Assembly: GCA_934589065.1 (NCBI GenBank)
Contig: CAKTNN010000015.1
Coordinates: 1 to 48,977 of the forward strand
Direction: 5' to 3'
DNA: 48,977 bases
DNA from: an uncultured Oscillospiraceae bacterium
GTDB taxonomy: Bacteria > Bacillota > Clostridia > Oscillospirales > Oscillospiraceae
Below, piece after piece: positions 33,871 to 41,638 of this stretch. The translations under genes and the position numbers were made by a program. Position 1 is the stretch's first letter. The number at the start of each line of letters is the position of its first letter. Under the pieces are notes generated by a model. The model had not been told where the DNA came from. It saw only the letters and a program-made list of their open reading frames with translations, and searched no databases.

Positions 33871-34476
33871 ATGAAGGTAGTTTTAGCAAGTAAAAATCCC
33901 CATAAGCTGGTGGAAATCAGCCAGATTACCAAGAAATTTGATATGGAACTGGTGTTGGAATCCGAGCTTGGGGTGGATATTGACGTGGAAGAGACCGGCA
34001 CCACCTTTGAAGAGAATTCCTTTTTAAAGGCCAATGCCGTTATGCAGGCAACGGGGCTGCCCGCCCTGGCGGATGATTCCGGCATTGCGGTGGACGCTTT
34101 GAACGGGGAGCCGGGGATCTATTCCGCCCGCTATGGCTTTGATGAAAGCCTGGACGATGCAGGACGGGTGCAGCTGCTGCTGAAGAATATGGAGGCCGTC
34201 CCCGACGGCGCCCGTCAGGCCCAGTTTGTCTGCGTTATTACTCTGGTCACCCCGGAGGGAAAGGTGATCCAGGCCCGGGGCGAGGTACACGGGGAAGTTC
34301 TCCGGGAAACCGCCGGAGAAGGGGGCTTTGGCTATGACCCCATTTTCTACTACCCACCCTTTGGCAAGACTCTTGCCCAGGTAACGCCGGAGGAAAAGAA
34401 CCAGGTGTCCCACCGGGCAAAGGCACTGAAAATACTCTATGAAAAACTAAAGGAGGCCGGCTATGCTGAGCAGTAA
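33871..34476 (+). CDS. rdgB: RdgB/HAM1: dITP/XTP pyrophosphatase
   Basis: A 201-residue house-cleaning enzyme that hydrolyses non-canonical purine NTPs (ITP, dITP, XTP) to monophosphates. The substrate loop SKNPHKL (7-13), TFEENSFLKA (45-54), LADDSGIAVDAL (66-77) with the metal Asp pair, and the nucleobase pocket GGFGYDPIF are all present. It follows ftsY by 9 bases and overlaps yhbY by 14 bases. Confidence 0.96.
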   Translation: MKVVLASKNPHKLVEISQITKKFDMELVLESELGVDIDVEETGTTFEENSFLKANAVMQATGLPALADDSGIAVDALNGEPGIYSARYGFDESLDDAGRVQLLLKNMEAVPDGARQAQFVCVITLVTPEGKVIQARGEVHGEVLRETAGEGGFGYDPIFYYPPFGKTLAQVTPEEKNQVSHRAKALKILYEKLKEAGYAEQ

Positions 34477-34936
34477 ACAGCGGGCGGATTTGAGAGCCCA
34501 GAGTAACGATTTGGATACCACCCTGATGGTGGGTAAGGGCGGCGTGACGGAGAGCGTCATTGCCGAGGCGGAAACCCAGCTGACCGCCCGGGAGCTGGTA
34601 AAGGGAAAGGTACTGGAAGGGGCAATGATGTCCCCCAGAGAGGTAAGCGACGCCCTTTGCGAGGCGACGGGAGCCGAGGGCATTGCCTGTGTGGGCGCTA
34701 AATTTGTCATTTATCGGTTCAGCGAAAAGAAGCAGGCCGAGCGGAATATGACGGGCCGCGCCAAGCGGAAGGAAACCCCCGTCAGCAAGTCCGACCCCGT
34801 CCGCAAGGGCATTCGGGCCAGACGCCATGCAGCCAAGCTCCAGCGGGAGCAGAGAAACGCATTCTTTAAGGAGAAGGCTGTGGAACGGGCCATCGAGCGT
34901 GACCGGGAAAAGCAGCTGAGAAATAAAGAACGGTAA
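34463..34936 (+). CDS. yhbY: YhbY-type CRM-domain RNA-binding protein with a basic C-terminal extension
   Basis: Residues 1-95 form the CRM domain (KQRADLRAQ, MVGKGGVTE with the GxxG loop at 23-27, ELVKGKVLEG), known in E. coli YhbY to bind 23S rRNA in 50S assembly. The stand-alone family is about 97 residues; this one is 157, with about 60 extra residues made almost wholly of Lys, Arg, Glu and Ala (GIRARRHAAKLQREQRN, ERAIERDREKQLRNKER), probably a charged helix that adds RNA contacts. It overlaps the end of rdgB by 14 bases, with AAAGGAGG just upstream. Confidence 0.9.
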   Translation: MLSSKQRADLRAQSNDLDTTLMVGKGGVTESVIAEAETQLTARELVKGKVLEGAMMSPREVSDALCEATGAEGIACVGAKFVIYRFSEKKQAERNMTGRAKRKETPVSKSDPVRKGIRARRHAAKLQREQRNAFFKEKAVERAIERDREKQLRNKER

Positions 34937-34992
34937 AATAAGGGCATTCATCCACGGCTTTCCTTACAATGCCCCAGAAAGGGAGAGAGAAA

Positions 34993-36171
34993 ATGGATAA
35001 AATCGGAATTTTCGGAGGCTCTTTCAATCCGCCCCATGTGGGCCATCTGGCTGCTGCGCGGTATGCATCCCAGGTTTTGGGACTCAACAGGCTGATGCTG
35101 ATTCCCTCCGGACAGACCCCCCATAAGCCGGTGCCGGCTATGACTGCCACCGGGGAGCAGCGCCTGGCGATGCTGCGCCTTGCTTTCGCCGGAGATCCCA
35201 TGGCGGAGATATCTTCCATGGAGCTGGAGCGGGACGGGGAGAGCTTCACCTGGGATACGGTGCAGCGCATCCGGCAGGAAAACCCGGGGGCGGAGCTCTA
35301 TCTGCTGCTGGGGACGGATATGTTCCGGATTTTTTATCAGTGGAAGAATGCAGACAAAATCAGCAGGGAAGTGACCCTGGTGGGCATGAGCCGGGGGAAA
35401 AAGGGCGAAGAGGAAGAACTGACTGCCGCCCTGTCCCGGATTGAAGCCCTGGGGGGCAAAGGGGTACTGCTGAAAAACCCGGTGCAGGCAATCAGCTCTT
35501 CCCAGGTGCGGCGGCTGCTGGCCTTTGGCGGCGGGGAGGCGTTTCTGCCGGAGGGACTGATGGCCTATATCCGCCGGGAAAAGCTATACTATGTGGGAGC
35601 AAATCTGGAAAATCTTCCCATGGAGCGACTGGAGCCGGTGGTGGTGAGCCTTCTCAAGGCCAACCGGGTTGCCCACGTTCTGGGCTGCCGGGATACGGCG
35701 GTGGAGCTGGCAAAAAGGTGGGGCGCAGACCCGGTGGATGCCGCCCGGGCGGGCATTCTCCACGATATTACCAAGGCTTTGGACGGCCCGCTGCAATTGA
35801 CATTGTGCAGTGCCTATGGTAAAATGTTGGATGATTTTTCCAGAAAATACCCCAAAACCCTCCATGCCCTAACGGGAAGCATGGTTGCGGAAAAGATATT
35901 TGGGGAAAATAAGGCGGTGGTTTCCGCCATAGAATTCCACACCACCGGCAAGGCGAACATGAATCTGTTGGAAACCATCATTTATGTGGCGGACTATATG
36001 GAACCCAACCGGGATTTTCCCGGTGTGGACAGGCTCCGGGAGCTGGCCTTCTCCGATCTTCGGGGGGCGCTGAAGCTGGGGCTGGAAATGACCCTGGAGC
36101 ACTTGGCCCGGCAGGGGGGCGAGGTTTCCCCCGCATCCCGTCAGGCACTGGAATATCTGAATTGCCGGTAA
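34993..36171 (+). CDS. nadD: NadD-YqeK fusion: NaMN adenylyltransferase plus HD-domain phosphohydrolase
   Basis: One 392-residue frame joins two proteins that are usually adjacent genes. Residues 1-197 are NadD: GSFNPPHVGH (9-18, the nucleotidyltransferase HxGH) and ISSSQVRR (167-174). Residues about 205-390 are YqeK, a symmetric Ap4A hydrolase: metal ligands His228, His257-Asp258 (GILHDITK), His291, His316 and Asp334 (VADYMEPNRDFPG). NadD makes NaAD from NaMN and ATP; YqeK clears Ap4A. No stop or weak junction is visible between them, so it reads as a true fusion. ATG 34993 follows GGGAGAGAGAAA; the longer frame adds 8 residues. Confidence 0.93.
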   Translation: MDKIGIFGGSFNPPHVGHLAAARYASQVLGLNRLMLIPSGQTPHKPVPAMTATGEQRLAMLRLAFAGDPMAEISSMELERDGESFTWDTVQRIRQENPGAELYLLLGTDMFRIFYQWKNADKISREVTLVGMSRGKKGEEEELTAALSRIEALGGKGVLLKNPVQAISSSQVRRLLAFGGGEAFLPEGLMAYIRREKLYYVGANLENLPMERLEPVVVSLLKANRVAHVLGCRDTAVELAKRWGADPVDAARAGILHDITKALDGPLQLTLCSAYGKMLDDFSRKYPKTLHALTGSMVAEKIFGENKAVVSAIEFHTTGKANMNLLETIIYVADYMEPNRDFPGVDRLRELAFSDLRGALKLGLEMTLEHLARQGGEVSPASRQALEYLNCR

Positions 36172-36222
36172 ACCTGTATGAAAAATGAGCTGTTATAAAC
36201 CCAAAACGGAAAGGATAATAGA

Positions 36223-36588
36223 ATGCTTACTCCCAAAGAAATCGCTTACGAAGTTACCAAAGCCCTGGATGCCAAAAAGGGCATGGATATTGAACTCCTG
36301 AAAATCGACAAGGTCAGCTCCCTGGCTGACTACTTCCTCATTTGCACCGGCACTTCCAACACCCATGTTAAAACCCTCTGCGACTATGCGGAGTACACCA
36401 TGGAGCAGCTGGGAGAACCCATGCTGGGCCGGGAGGGCCACCGGGGTAATTCCTGGGAGCTGCTGGATTTCGGCAGCATTGTTGTCCATGTGTTCACCCA
36501 GGAGGCCCGGGAGTTATACGCCCTGGAGCGGCTGTGGGCCGACGCCGAGCGGGTGGATTTGAAGGAGATTGTTATTCCTGAAAACTGA
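36223..36588 (+). CDS. rsfS: RsfS: ribosomal silencing factor
   Basis: A 121-residue protein of the RsfS/Iojap family, which binds uL14 on the 50S subunit and blocks joining of subunits under nutrient limitation. The family core is clear: DIELLKIDKVSSLADYFLI, CTGTSNTHVKTL, GREGHRGNSWELLDFGSIVVHVF and FTQEARELYALERLW. It follows nadD-yqeK by 51 bases and precedes leuS, the usual order in Firmicutes. Confidence 0.96.
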   Translation: MLTPKEIAYEVTKALDAKKGMDIELLKIDKVSSLADYFLICTGTSNTHVKTLCDYAEYTMEQLGEPMLGREGHRGNSWELLDFGSIVVHVFTQEARELYALERLWADAERVDLKEIVIPEN

Positions 36589-36641
36589 TTGCTTTTTCCT
36601 GTGGGGCAAAAGCTTCAAAAATAGAAGAGGTGTTACCTGTC

Positions 36642-39065
36642 ATGAACTACGAGTTCGCAAAAATCGAAGAAAAGTGGCATAAATACTGGGCCGAACACGA
36701 TACCTTCCATACCGATGTGTGGGATTTCTCCAAGCCCAAGTATTATGTGCTGGATATGTTCCCGTATCCTTCCGGTGTGGGCCTTCACGCGGGCCATCCC
36801 GAGGGCTATACCGCAACGGATATCATGTCCCGCATGAAGCGGATGCAGGGCTACAATGTGCTGCACCCCATGGGATACGATTCCTTCGGCCTGCCGGCAG
36901 AGCAGTATGCCATCAATACCGGCAACCATCCGGAGGGCTTTACCAAGCAGAATATCGAAACCTTCTCCAAGCAGCTGCGGGAGCTGGGCTTTGACTATGA
37001 TTGGTCGAAGATGATTGCCACCTCCGACCCCAGCTTCTATAAGTGGACTCAGTGGATTTTCAAGAAGCTCTACGAGGCGGGCTACGCCAAGCGGATTGAA
37101 ATGCCCGTAAACTGGTGCGAAGAGCTGGGCACGGTGCTTTCTAACGATGAGGTAATCGACGGCAAGTCCGAGCGTGGCGGTTTCCCTGTGGTGAAGAAGA
37201 ACATGATGCAGTGGGTCATTGACCAGCCTGCCTTTGCCGAAAAGCTGCTGGAGGGCCTGAACGAGATCGATTGGCCCGAATCCACCAAGGAAATCCAGCG
37301 CAACTGGATCGGCAAGTCCACCGGTGTGGAGGTGGACTTCAAACTGGTGGGCGGCGGAGATTTCTCCATCTACACCACCTGTATCGAAACCATTTACGGC
37401 ATTACCTTTATGGTGCTGGCTCCCGACGGCAAGATCGTTCAGGATCTGATGGACCGGATCGAAAACAAGGAAGAGGTTCAGGCCTACATTGATGAAACCG
37501 TCAAGAAGAGCGATATGGACCGCACCGAGCTCAACAAGGGCAAGACCGGCTGCCGCCTGCAGGGTGTGTATGCCATCAACCCGGTAAACGGCAAGCAGGT
37601 GCCTGTGTTCATCGGCGACTTTGTTTTGGCAAACTACGGAACCGGTGCGGTTATGGCTGTGCCCAGCCACGACCAGCGTGACTTTGAGTATGCCGTCGCC
37701 CACAATATTCCCATGATTCAGGTTATTGAGGGCCGGGATGTTTCCCAGTGTGCCTTTGAAAAGCAGGATTACCTGGGCAAGGGCTGCCGCCTGATGAATT
37801 CCGAAGAGTTCACCGGCCTGACCGTGGAGGAGGCCAAGGAGGCCATTACCCAGAAACTGGAAAATATGGGCGTTGCCAGAAGAAAGATTAACTACCATTT
37901 CCGGGAGTGGATTTTTGCCCGCCAGAGATATTGGGGCGAGCCCGTTCCCTGCGTGTATACCCAGGACGGCAAAATCTACTTTGTGCCGGACGAAGAGCTG
38001 CCCGTCATTCTGCCGGAGCTGGAGGACTATAAGGGCCGCAACGGTCAGGCGCCTCTGGAAAACGCCACCGAGTGGAAGCAGTATGATCACAATGGCATCA
38101 AGGGAACCCGGGAGACTTCTACCATGCCCGGTTCTGCCGGTTCTTCCTGGTACTATATGCGCTATATTGACCCCCAGAACGACAAGGAGTTCTGCAACCA
38201 GGAGCTGCTGAAGCACTGGATGCCGGTTGACCTGTACGTAGGCGGCCCGGAGCACGCCGTAGGCCACCTGATGTATTCCCGCATTTGGAACCGCTTCCTG
38301 TACGATCAGGGCCTGTCCCCTGTGAAAGAGCCCTTCAAGAAGCTGGTGCACCAGGGCATGATCCTGGGCGAGAATGGCATTAAGATGGGCAAACGTTTCC
38401 CGGAATTCGTGGTGAATCCCAGCGATGTGGTGCGGGAGTACGGCGCGGATACCCTGCGGCTGTATGAGATGTTTATGGGCCCCCTGGAGGTTTCCAAGCC
38501 CTGGAGTACCCAGGGCGTTGCCGGTGCAAAGAAGTTTATCAACCGTGTGTGGAACTTCTTCTCCGAAAGCGCAAACATCACCGATACCGATGATGGCAAG
38601 CTGACCAAGATTTACCACCAGACCGTCAAGAAGGTTACCTCTGATTTTGAGGCCCTGGGCTTCAATACCGCCATTGCTCAGATGATGGTGTTCGTCAACG
38701 AGGTGTATAAAAACGGTTCTTGCCCCAGAGAATATGCCGAGGGCTTCATTAAGATGATCTCCTGCATCATCCCCCATGTGGGCGAAGAGCTGTGGCAGCT
38801 CATGGGCCATAACGAGACCATTGCCTACGAAAGCTGGCCTGGCTATGATGAGAGCAAGTGCAAGGATCACGAGGTGAACTTTGCCGTCCAGGTCAACGGC
38901 AAGATGCGGGGCACGGTGCTGATGGATGCAGATCTGGACAACGATACTGTGGTGAAGAATGTCCTGGCTGACGAAAAGATTTCCAAGTTCCTGGAAAAGA
39001 TTGGCGGCAAAATTGTCAAGACCATTGTGGTTAAGAACAAGATCGTCAACCTGATTGTGAAGTAA
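36642..39065 (+). CDS. leuS: Leucyl-tRNA synthetase with an altered KMSKS loop
   Basis: The product is 807 residues, normal for a Firmicute LeuRS. HxGH is present as HAGH (49-52, within PYPSGVGLHAGHPEGYTATD), followed by the CP1 editing domain (about 220-420) and the WIFARQRYWGEP catalytic block. The KMSKS signature reads KMGKR (581-585) in GENGIKMGKRFPEFVVNPSD, keeping both lysines but not the serines. ATG 36642 is used, with GAAGAGG about 11 bases upstream; GTG 36630 is in frame. It attaches leucine to tRNA-Leu in the cytoplasm. Confidence 0.97.
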   Translation: MNYEFAKIEEKWHKYWAEHDTFHTDVWDFSKPKYYVLDMFPYPSGVGLHAGHPEGYTATDIMSRMKRMQGYNVLHPMGYDSFGLPAEQYAINTGNHPEGFTKQNIETFSKQLRELGFDYDWSKMIATSDPSFYKWTQWIFKKLYEAGYAKRIEMPVNWCEELGTVLSNDEVIDGKSERGGFPVVKKNMMQWVIDQPAFAEKLLEGLNEIDWPESTKEIQRNWIGKSTGVEVDFKLVGGGDFSIYTTCIETIYGITFMVLAPDGKIVQDLMDRIENKEEVQAYIDETVKKSDMDRTELNKGKTGCRLQGVYAINPVNGKQVPVFIGDFVLANYGTGAVMAVPSHDQRDFEYAVAHNIPMIQVIEGRDVSQCAFEKQDYLGKGCRLMNSEEFTGLTVEEAKEAITQKLENMGVARRKINYHFREWIFARQRYWGEPVPCVYTQDGKIYFVPDEELPVILPELEDYKGRNGQAPLENATEWKQYDHNGIKGTRETSTMPGSAGSSWYYMRYIDPQNDKEFCNQELLKHWMPVDLYVGGPEHAVGHLMYSRIWNRFLYDQGLSPVKEPFKKLVHQGMILGENGIKMGKRFPEFVVNPSDVVREYGADTLRLYEMFMGPLEVSKPWSTQGVAGAKKFINRVWNFFSESANITDTDDGKLTKIYHQTVKKVTSDFEALGFNTAIAQMMVFVNEVYKNGSCPREYAEGFIKMISCIIPHVGEELWQLMGHNETIAYESWPGYDESKCKDHEVNFAVQVNGKMRGTVLMDADLDNDTVVKNVLADEKISKFLEKIGGKIVKTIVVKNKIVNLIVK

Positions 39066-39099
39066 TTTTGAAATTTTTTGAAAAATAAAGAATTATTTC

Positions 39100-39128
39100 T
39101 TGACATTCAGGAGCCTACACCGTATAAT
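39100..39128 (+). promoter_or_regulatory. Consensus promoter of rpsU
   Basis: TTGACA (39100-39105), 17-base spacer, TATAAT (39123-39128): both hexamers perfect, as expected for a highly expressed ribosomal protein gene. Confidence 0.9.
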
Positions 39129-39193
39129 AATCTAGCCGTATGGCCCTGAACGCATCCTGGATTGAGCCGGATGCATCGGAGGGAGGGAAAACA

Positions 39194-39376
39194 ATGTCTG
39201 AAATTCGCGTAAAGGAAAACGAGTCTCTGGAGAGCGCTCTGCGCCGGTTTAAGCGCAGCTGTGCCAAGGAGGGCGTTATCGCCGAAGTTAAGAAGCGCGA
39301 GCATTACGTCAGCCCCAGCCTGAAGCGCAAGCAGAAGTCTGAAGCTGCCCGTAAGAACAAGAGAAAGTTCTATTAA
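39194..39376 (+). CDS. rpsU: Ribosomal protein bS21
   Basis: A 60-residue very basic protein of the 30S subunit, typical bS21: [17 protein letters not shown], then [20 protein letters not shown] and a Lys/Arg-rich tail. ATG 39194 follows GGAGGG. It has its own consensus promoter and a strong terminator, so it is a single-gene unit. Confidence 0.97.
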   Translation: MSEIRVKENESLESALRRFKRSCAKEGVIAEVKKREHYVSPSLKRKQKSEAARKNKRKFY

Positions 39377-39401
39377 TCATCCCTCTTGACTAGTGCGATA
39401 G

Positions 39402-39441
39402 CCGCCCCGGAAGAGTTGCTTCTTCCGGGGCGGATTTTTTG
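39402..39441 (+). terminator. Terminator of rpsU
   Basis: 13-bp stem CCGCCCCGGAAGA (39402-39414) / TCTTCCGGGGCGG (39421-39433), then ATTTTTTGTG. Confidence 0.9.
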
Positions 39442-39452
39442 TGCCCTTTTTC

Positions 39453-39470
39453 GTCATTGCGAACCAGCGC
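39453..39470 (+). repeat. REP-like left fragment
   Basis: GTCATTGCGAACCAGCGC, the first 18 bases of the element, cut off before the hairpin closes. Confidence 0.7.
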
Positions 39471-39484
39471 AGACTACCTCCTTC

Positions 39485-39658
39485 GTCATTGCGAACCAGC
39501 GCGCACGCTGGTGTGGCAATCTCGGGCGCAGTAGACCGCAGCAGTTCATCGAAGGCGAAGATTCCCACGGCACTACGCCCGCAGGCGTGTACAGAGCGCA
39601 ACCGCCGCAGGCGGCTCTTAGCGCGGAGTAGTGACATCGGTCACTGCCTCGGAATGAC
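39485..39658 (+). repeat. Paired REP-like element, type B spacer, expanded right arm
   Basis: Left half: GTCATTGCGAACC, arm CAGCG-CGCA-CGCTG, GTGTGGCAATCT. The type B spacer follows (CGCAGTAGACCGCAGCAG, TTCATCGAAGG). The right half starts GAAGATTCCCAC and ends CGGAATGAC. Its arm is enlarged by about 60 bases of nested hairpins, including CCGCC-GCA-GGCGG and a 39-base block also found at 46206-46244. Confidence 0.85.
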
Positions 39659-39667
39659 AAGAAAAGG

Positions 39668-39778
39668 GTCATTGCGAACCAGCGCGCACACTGGTGTGGC
39701 AATCTTCTCCCTCCTCCGCCCGGGACGAATTGCCGCCCCGGGGAACGAAAACGTTCTGCATCGCTTTCGTCGGAATGA
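39668..39778 (+). repeat. Paired REP-like element, degenerate
   Basis: The left half is intact (arm CAGCG-CGCA-CACTG, a G-T pair kept). The spacer and right half are replaced by unrelated sequence that still ends TCGGAATGA. Confidence 0.65.
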
Positions 39779-39800
39779 ACGAAGAAATGGTAAAAAACGG

Positions 39801-39829
39801 TTGAAAATCTGAGGACTCTGTGCTAAAAT
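39801..39829 (+). promoter_or_regulatory. Promoter of the type IV pilus locus
   Basis: TTGAAA (39801-39806), 17-base spacer, TAAAAT (39824-39829), about 100 bases before the pilB start. Confidence 0.65.
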
Positions 39830-39932
39830 AGAAGAAATAGTGTGCTTCCCTGTCCTGCGGGAGATATAATACCATTTTATGGACTGTAGATGCACTTTTC
39901 CGCCGAAACCAGAATTATGAGGGGGTTACACC

Positions 39933-41627
39933 ATGGCATATATGCGTTTGGGCGACCTGCTGATTGCTGCGGGCGTGATTCGGCCTGAGCAGCTGCAGGA
40001 AGCGCTTTCGATACAAAAACAGACCAGAGAGCGTCTGGGTGACGTGCTGATCGAGAACGGGATGATCACCGAGCAGCATCTGATTGAAGCGCTGCAAATG
40101 CAGTTGGGCGTGGATTTCGTCGACTTGACGGCGGTTTCCATCCCATTGGAGCTTGCCCGGTTTGTGCCCAGGGCCATTGCAAAGAAATATAATGTCGTCC
40201 CCGTTAAGCTGGTTAAAGACGAGCTGTACGTGGCAATGTCCGACCCCCTGAATTTTGTCGCCCAGGAGGAAATCAAGGCCGCTTCCCATAAGCAGGTGGT
40301 TCCTATGATCGCTACCCGCCGGGCAACGGAAATGGCAGTCAATACCCTCTACGGCAACGAGGGCGCTGCCAAGGCCATCGAGGAAATGAAGCGGGAGGCC
40401 GGGGATGTCCAGACGGATATCATCCCCACCCAGATGGCCCAGAATGTGGATAATTCCGCCAACGAGGCGCCTACCATCCGCTTTGTAAATTCCGTCATCG
40501 AGCGCGCCGTGGAAGAGCGGGCCAGCGATATCCACCTGGAGCCCCAGGAGGGGGAAATGGTGGTGCGTATGCGTATCGATGGCGCACTGCGCAAGGTGTT
40601 TACCGTGCCCGCCAATTTGCAGGCCACGGTGATTTCCCGCCTGAAAATTATGGGCGGCATGAATATTTCCGAACGGAAAATCCCCCAGGACGGTCGTGCC
40701 ATGGTCACTTCCAAGGGCAAGGATATTGATCTGCGTATCAACTCCATGCCCACCATCCACGGCGAAAAGGTGGTTCTGCGACTGCTGGATAAGTCCGCAG
40801 GCCGGGTTACAACCCAGACCATCGGTCTGGAAGGGGAGGATTTGCGGAAGTATGAGGCCCTTCTTAAGAATTCCTCCGGCGTGATTCTGGTGGTGGGCCC
40901 CACCGGTTCCGGTAAGTCCACCACTATGTGCGCCATGATTCAGGAGCTGTGCTCCGAGGAAACCAATATCATGACCCTGGAAGACCCGGTGGAATACAAT
41001 ATCCCCGGTGCAAACCAGTGCCAGATCAACGAAAAAACCGGCATGACCTTTGCCACCGGCCTTCGGGCCATCCTGCGCCAGGATCCGGATATCATCTCCG
41101 TGGGCGAAATCCGGGACGGCGAAACCGCCGTCATTGCCGTCCGGGCTGCTATCACCGGTCACTTGGTGATTTCCACCCTGCATACCAACGATGCCGTGTC
41201 CACCATCGACCGCTTGGAGGATATCGGCGTGGAGCCCTATCTGATTTCCAGCGCCCTTCGGGGCGTTATCTCCCAGCGCCTGGTGCGCAAGATCTGCCCC
41301 CATTGCAAGGTGGCCTATACCCCCAGCGCAGAAGAGCTGGAAATGCTGGGTATGCCCGCCGATTCCAAGGTGCAGTTCTATAAGGGCACAGGCTGCCAGG
41401 AGTGCTTCCATTCCGGCACCCGGGGCCGCCGGGCCGTGTTTGAAATCCTGACCCTCAATTCCCGCCTCCGCCGCCTGGTTGCCTCCGGCGCGGATTCCGA
41501 AAAGGTGCAGGAGGCTGCATTGCAGGAGGATTTCGTCACCATGAAGGAGAATTGCCGCCGCCTGGTGCTTCGGGGCGAAATTTCCGCTGCCGAGGCTGCA
41601 AAGGCCATTAATTCTACCGCAGGTTAA
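39933..41627 (+). CDS. pilB: PilB: type IV pilus extension ATPase with MshEN domain
   Basis: The product is 564 residues. The N-terminal MshEN-type domain shows the paired RLG motifs of c-di-GMP binding (RLGDLL at 5-10 and RLGDVLIENGMI at 34-45). A second N-domain and the hexameric ATPase core follow: Walker A GPTGSGKST (322-330), Asp box LEDPVEY, Walker B with IISVGEIRD, His box TGHLVISTLHTND. A zinc tetracysteine site lies at Cys455, Cys458, Cys488 and Cys491. It powers pilin addition at the cytoplasmic base. GAGGGGG lies before the ATG; pilT follows after 11 bases. Confidence 0.96.
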   Translation: MAYMRLGDLLIAAGVIRPEQLQEALSIQKQTRERLGDVLIENGMITEQHLIEALQMQLGVDFVDLTAVSIPLELARFVPRAIAKKYNVVPVKLVKDELYVAMSDPLNFVAQEEIKAASHKQVVPMIATRRATEMAVNTLYGNEGAAKAIEEMKREAGDVQTDIIPTQMAQNVDNSANEAPTIRFVNSVIERAVEERASDIHLEPQEGEMVVRMRIDGALRKVFTVPANLQATVISRLKIMGGMNISERKIPQDGRAMVTSKGKDIDLRINSMPTIHGEKVVLRLLDKSAGRVTTQTIGLEGEDLRKYEALLKNSSGVILVVGPTGSGKSTTMCAMIQELCSEETNIMTLEDPVEYNIPGANQCQINEKTGMTFATGLRAILRQDPDIISVGEIRDGETAVIAVRAAITGHLVISTLHTNDAVSTIDRLEDIGVEPYLISSALRGVISQRLVRKICPHCKVAYTPSAEELEMLGMPADSKVQFYKGTGCQECFHSGTRGRRAVFEILTLNSRLRRLVASGADSEKVQEAALQEDFVTMKENCRRLVLRGEISAAEAAKAINSTAG

Positions 41628-41638
41628 GGAGAATTGCT

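Noticed and set aside
36633..38870. A 745-codon open frame on the minus strand opposite leuS
   Set aside because: It mirrors the codon pattern of leuS, has no recognisable domain and no ribosome binding site. It is a shadow frame in GC-biased coding DNA.
39377..39895. Small open frames inside the rpsU-pilB gap
   Set aside because: They run through the repeat elements in both directions; the translated text (ALVRNDE, VIANQRAR and similar) recurs in every copy, so it is repeat sequence and not protein.
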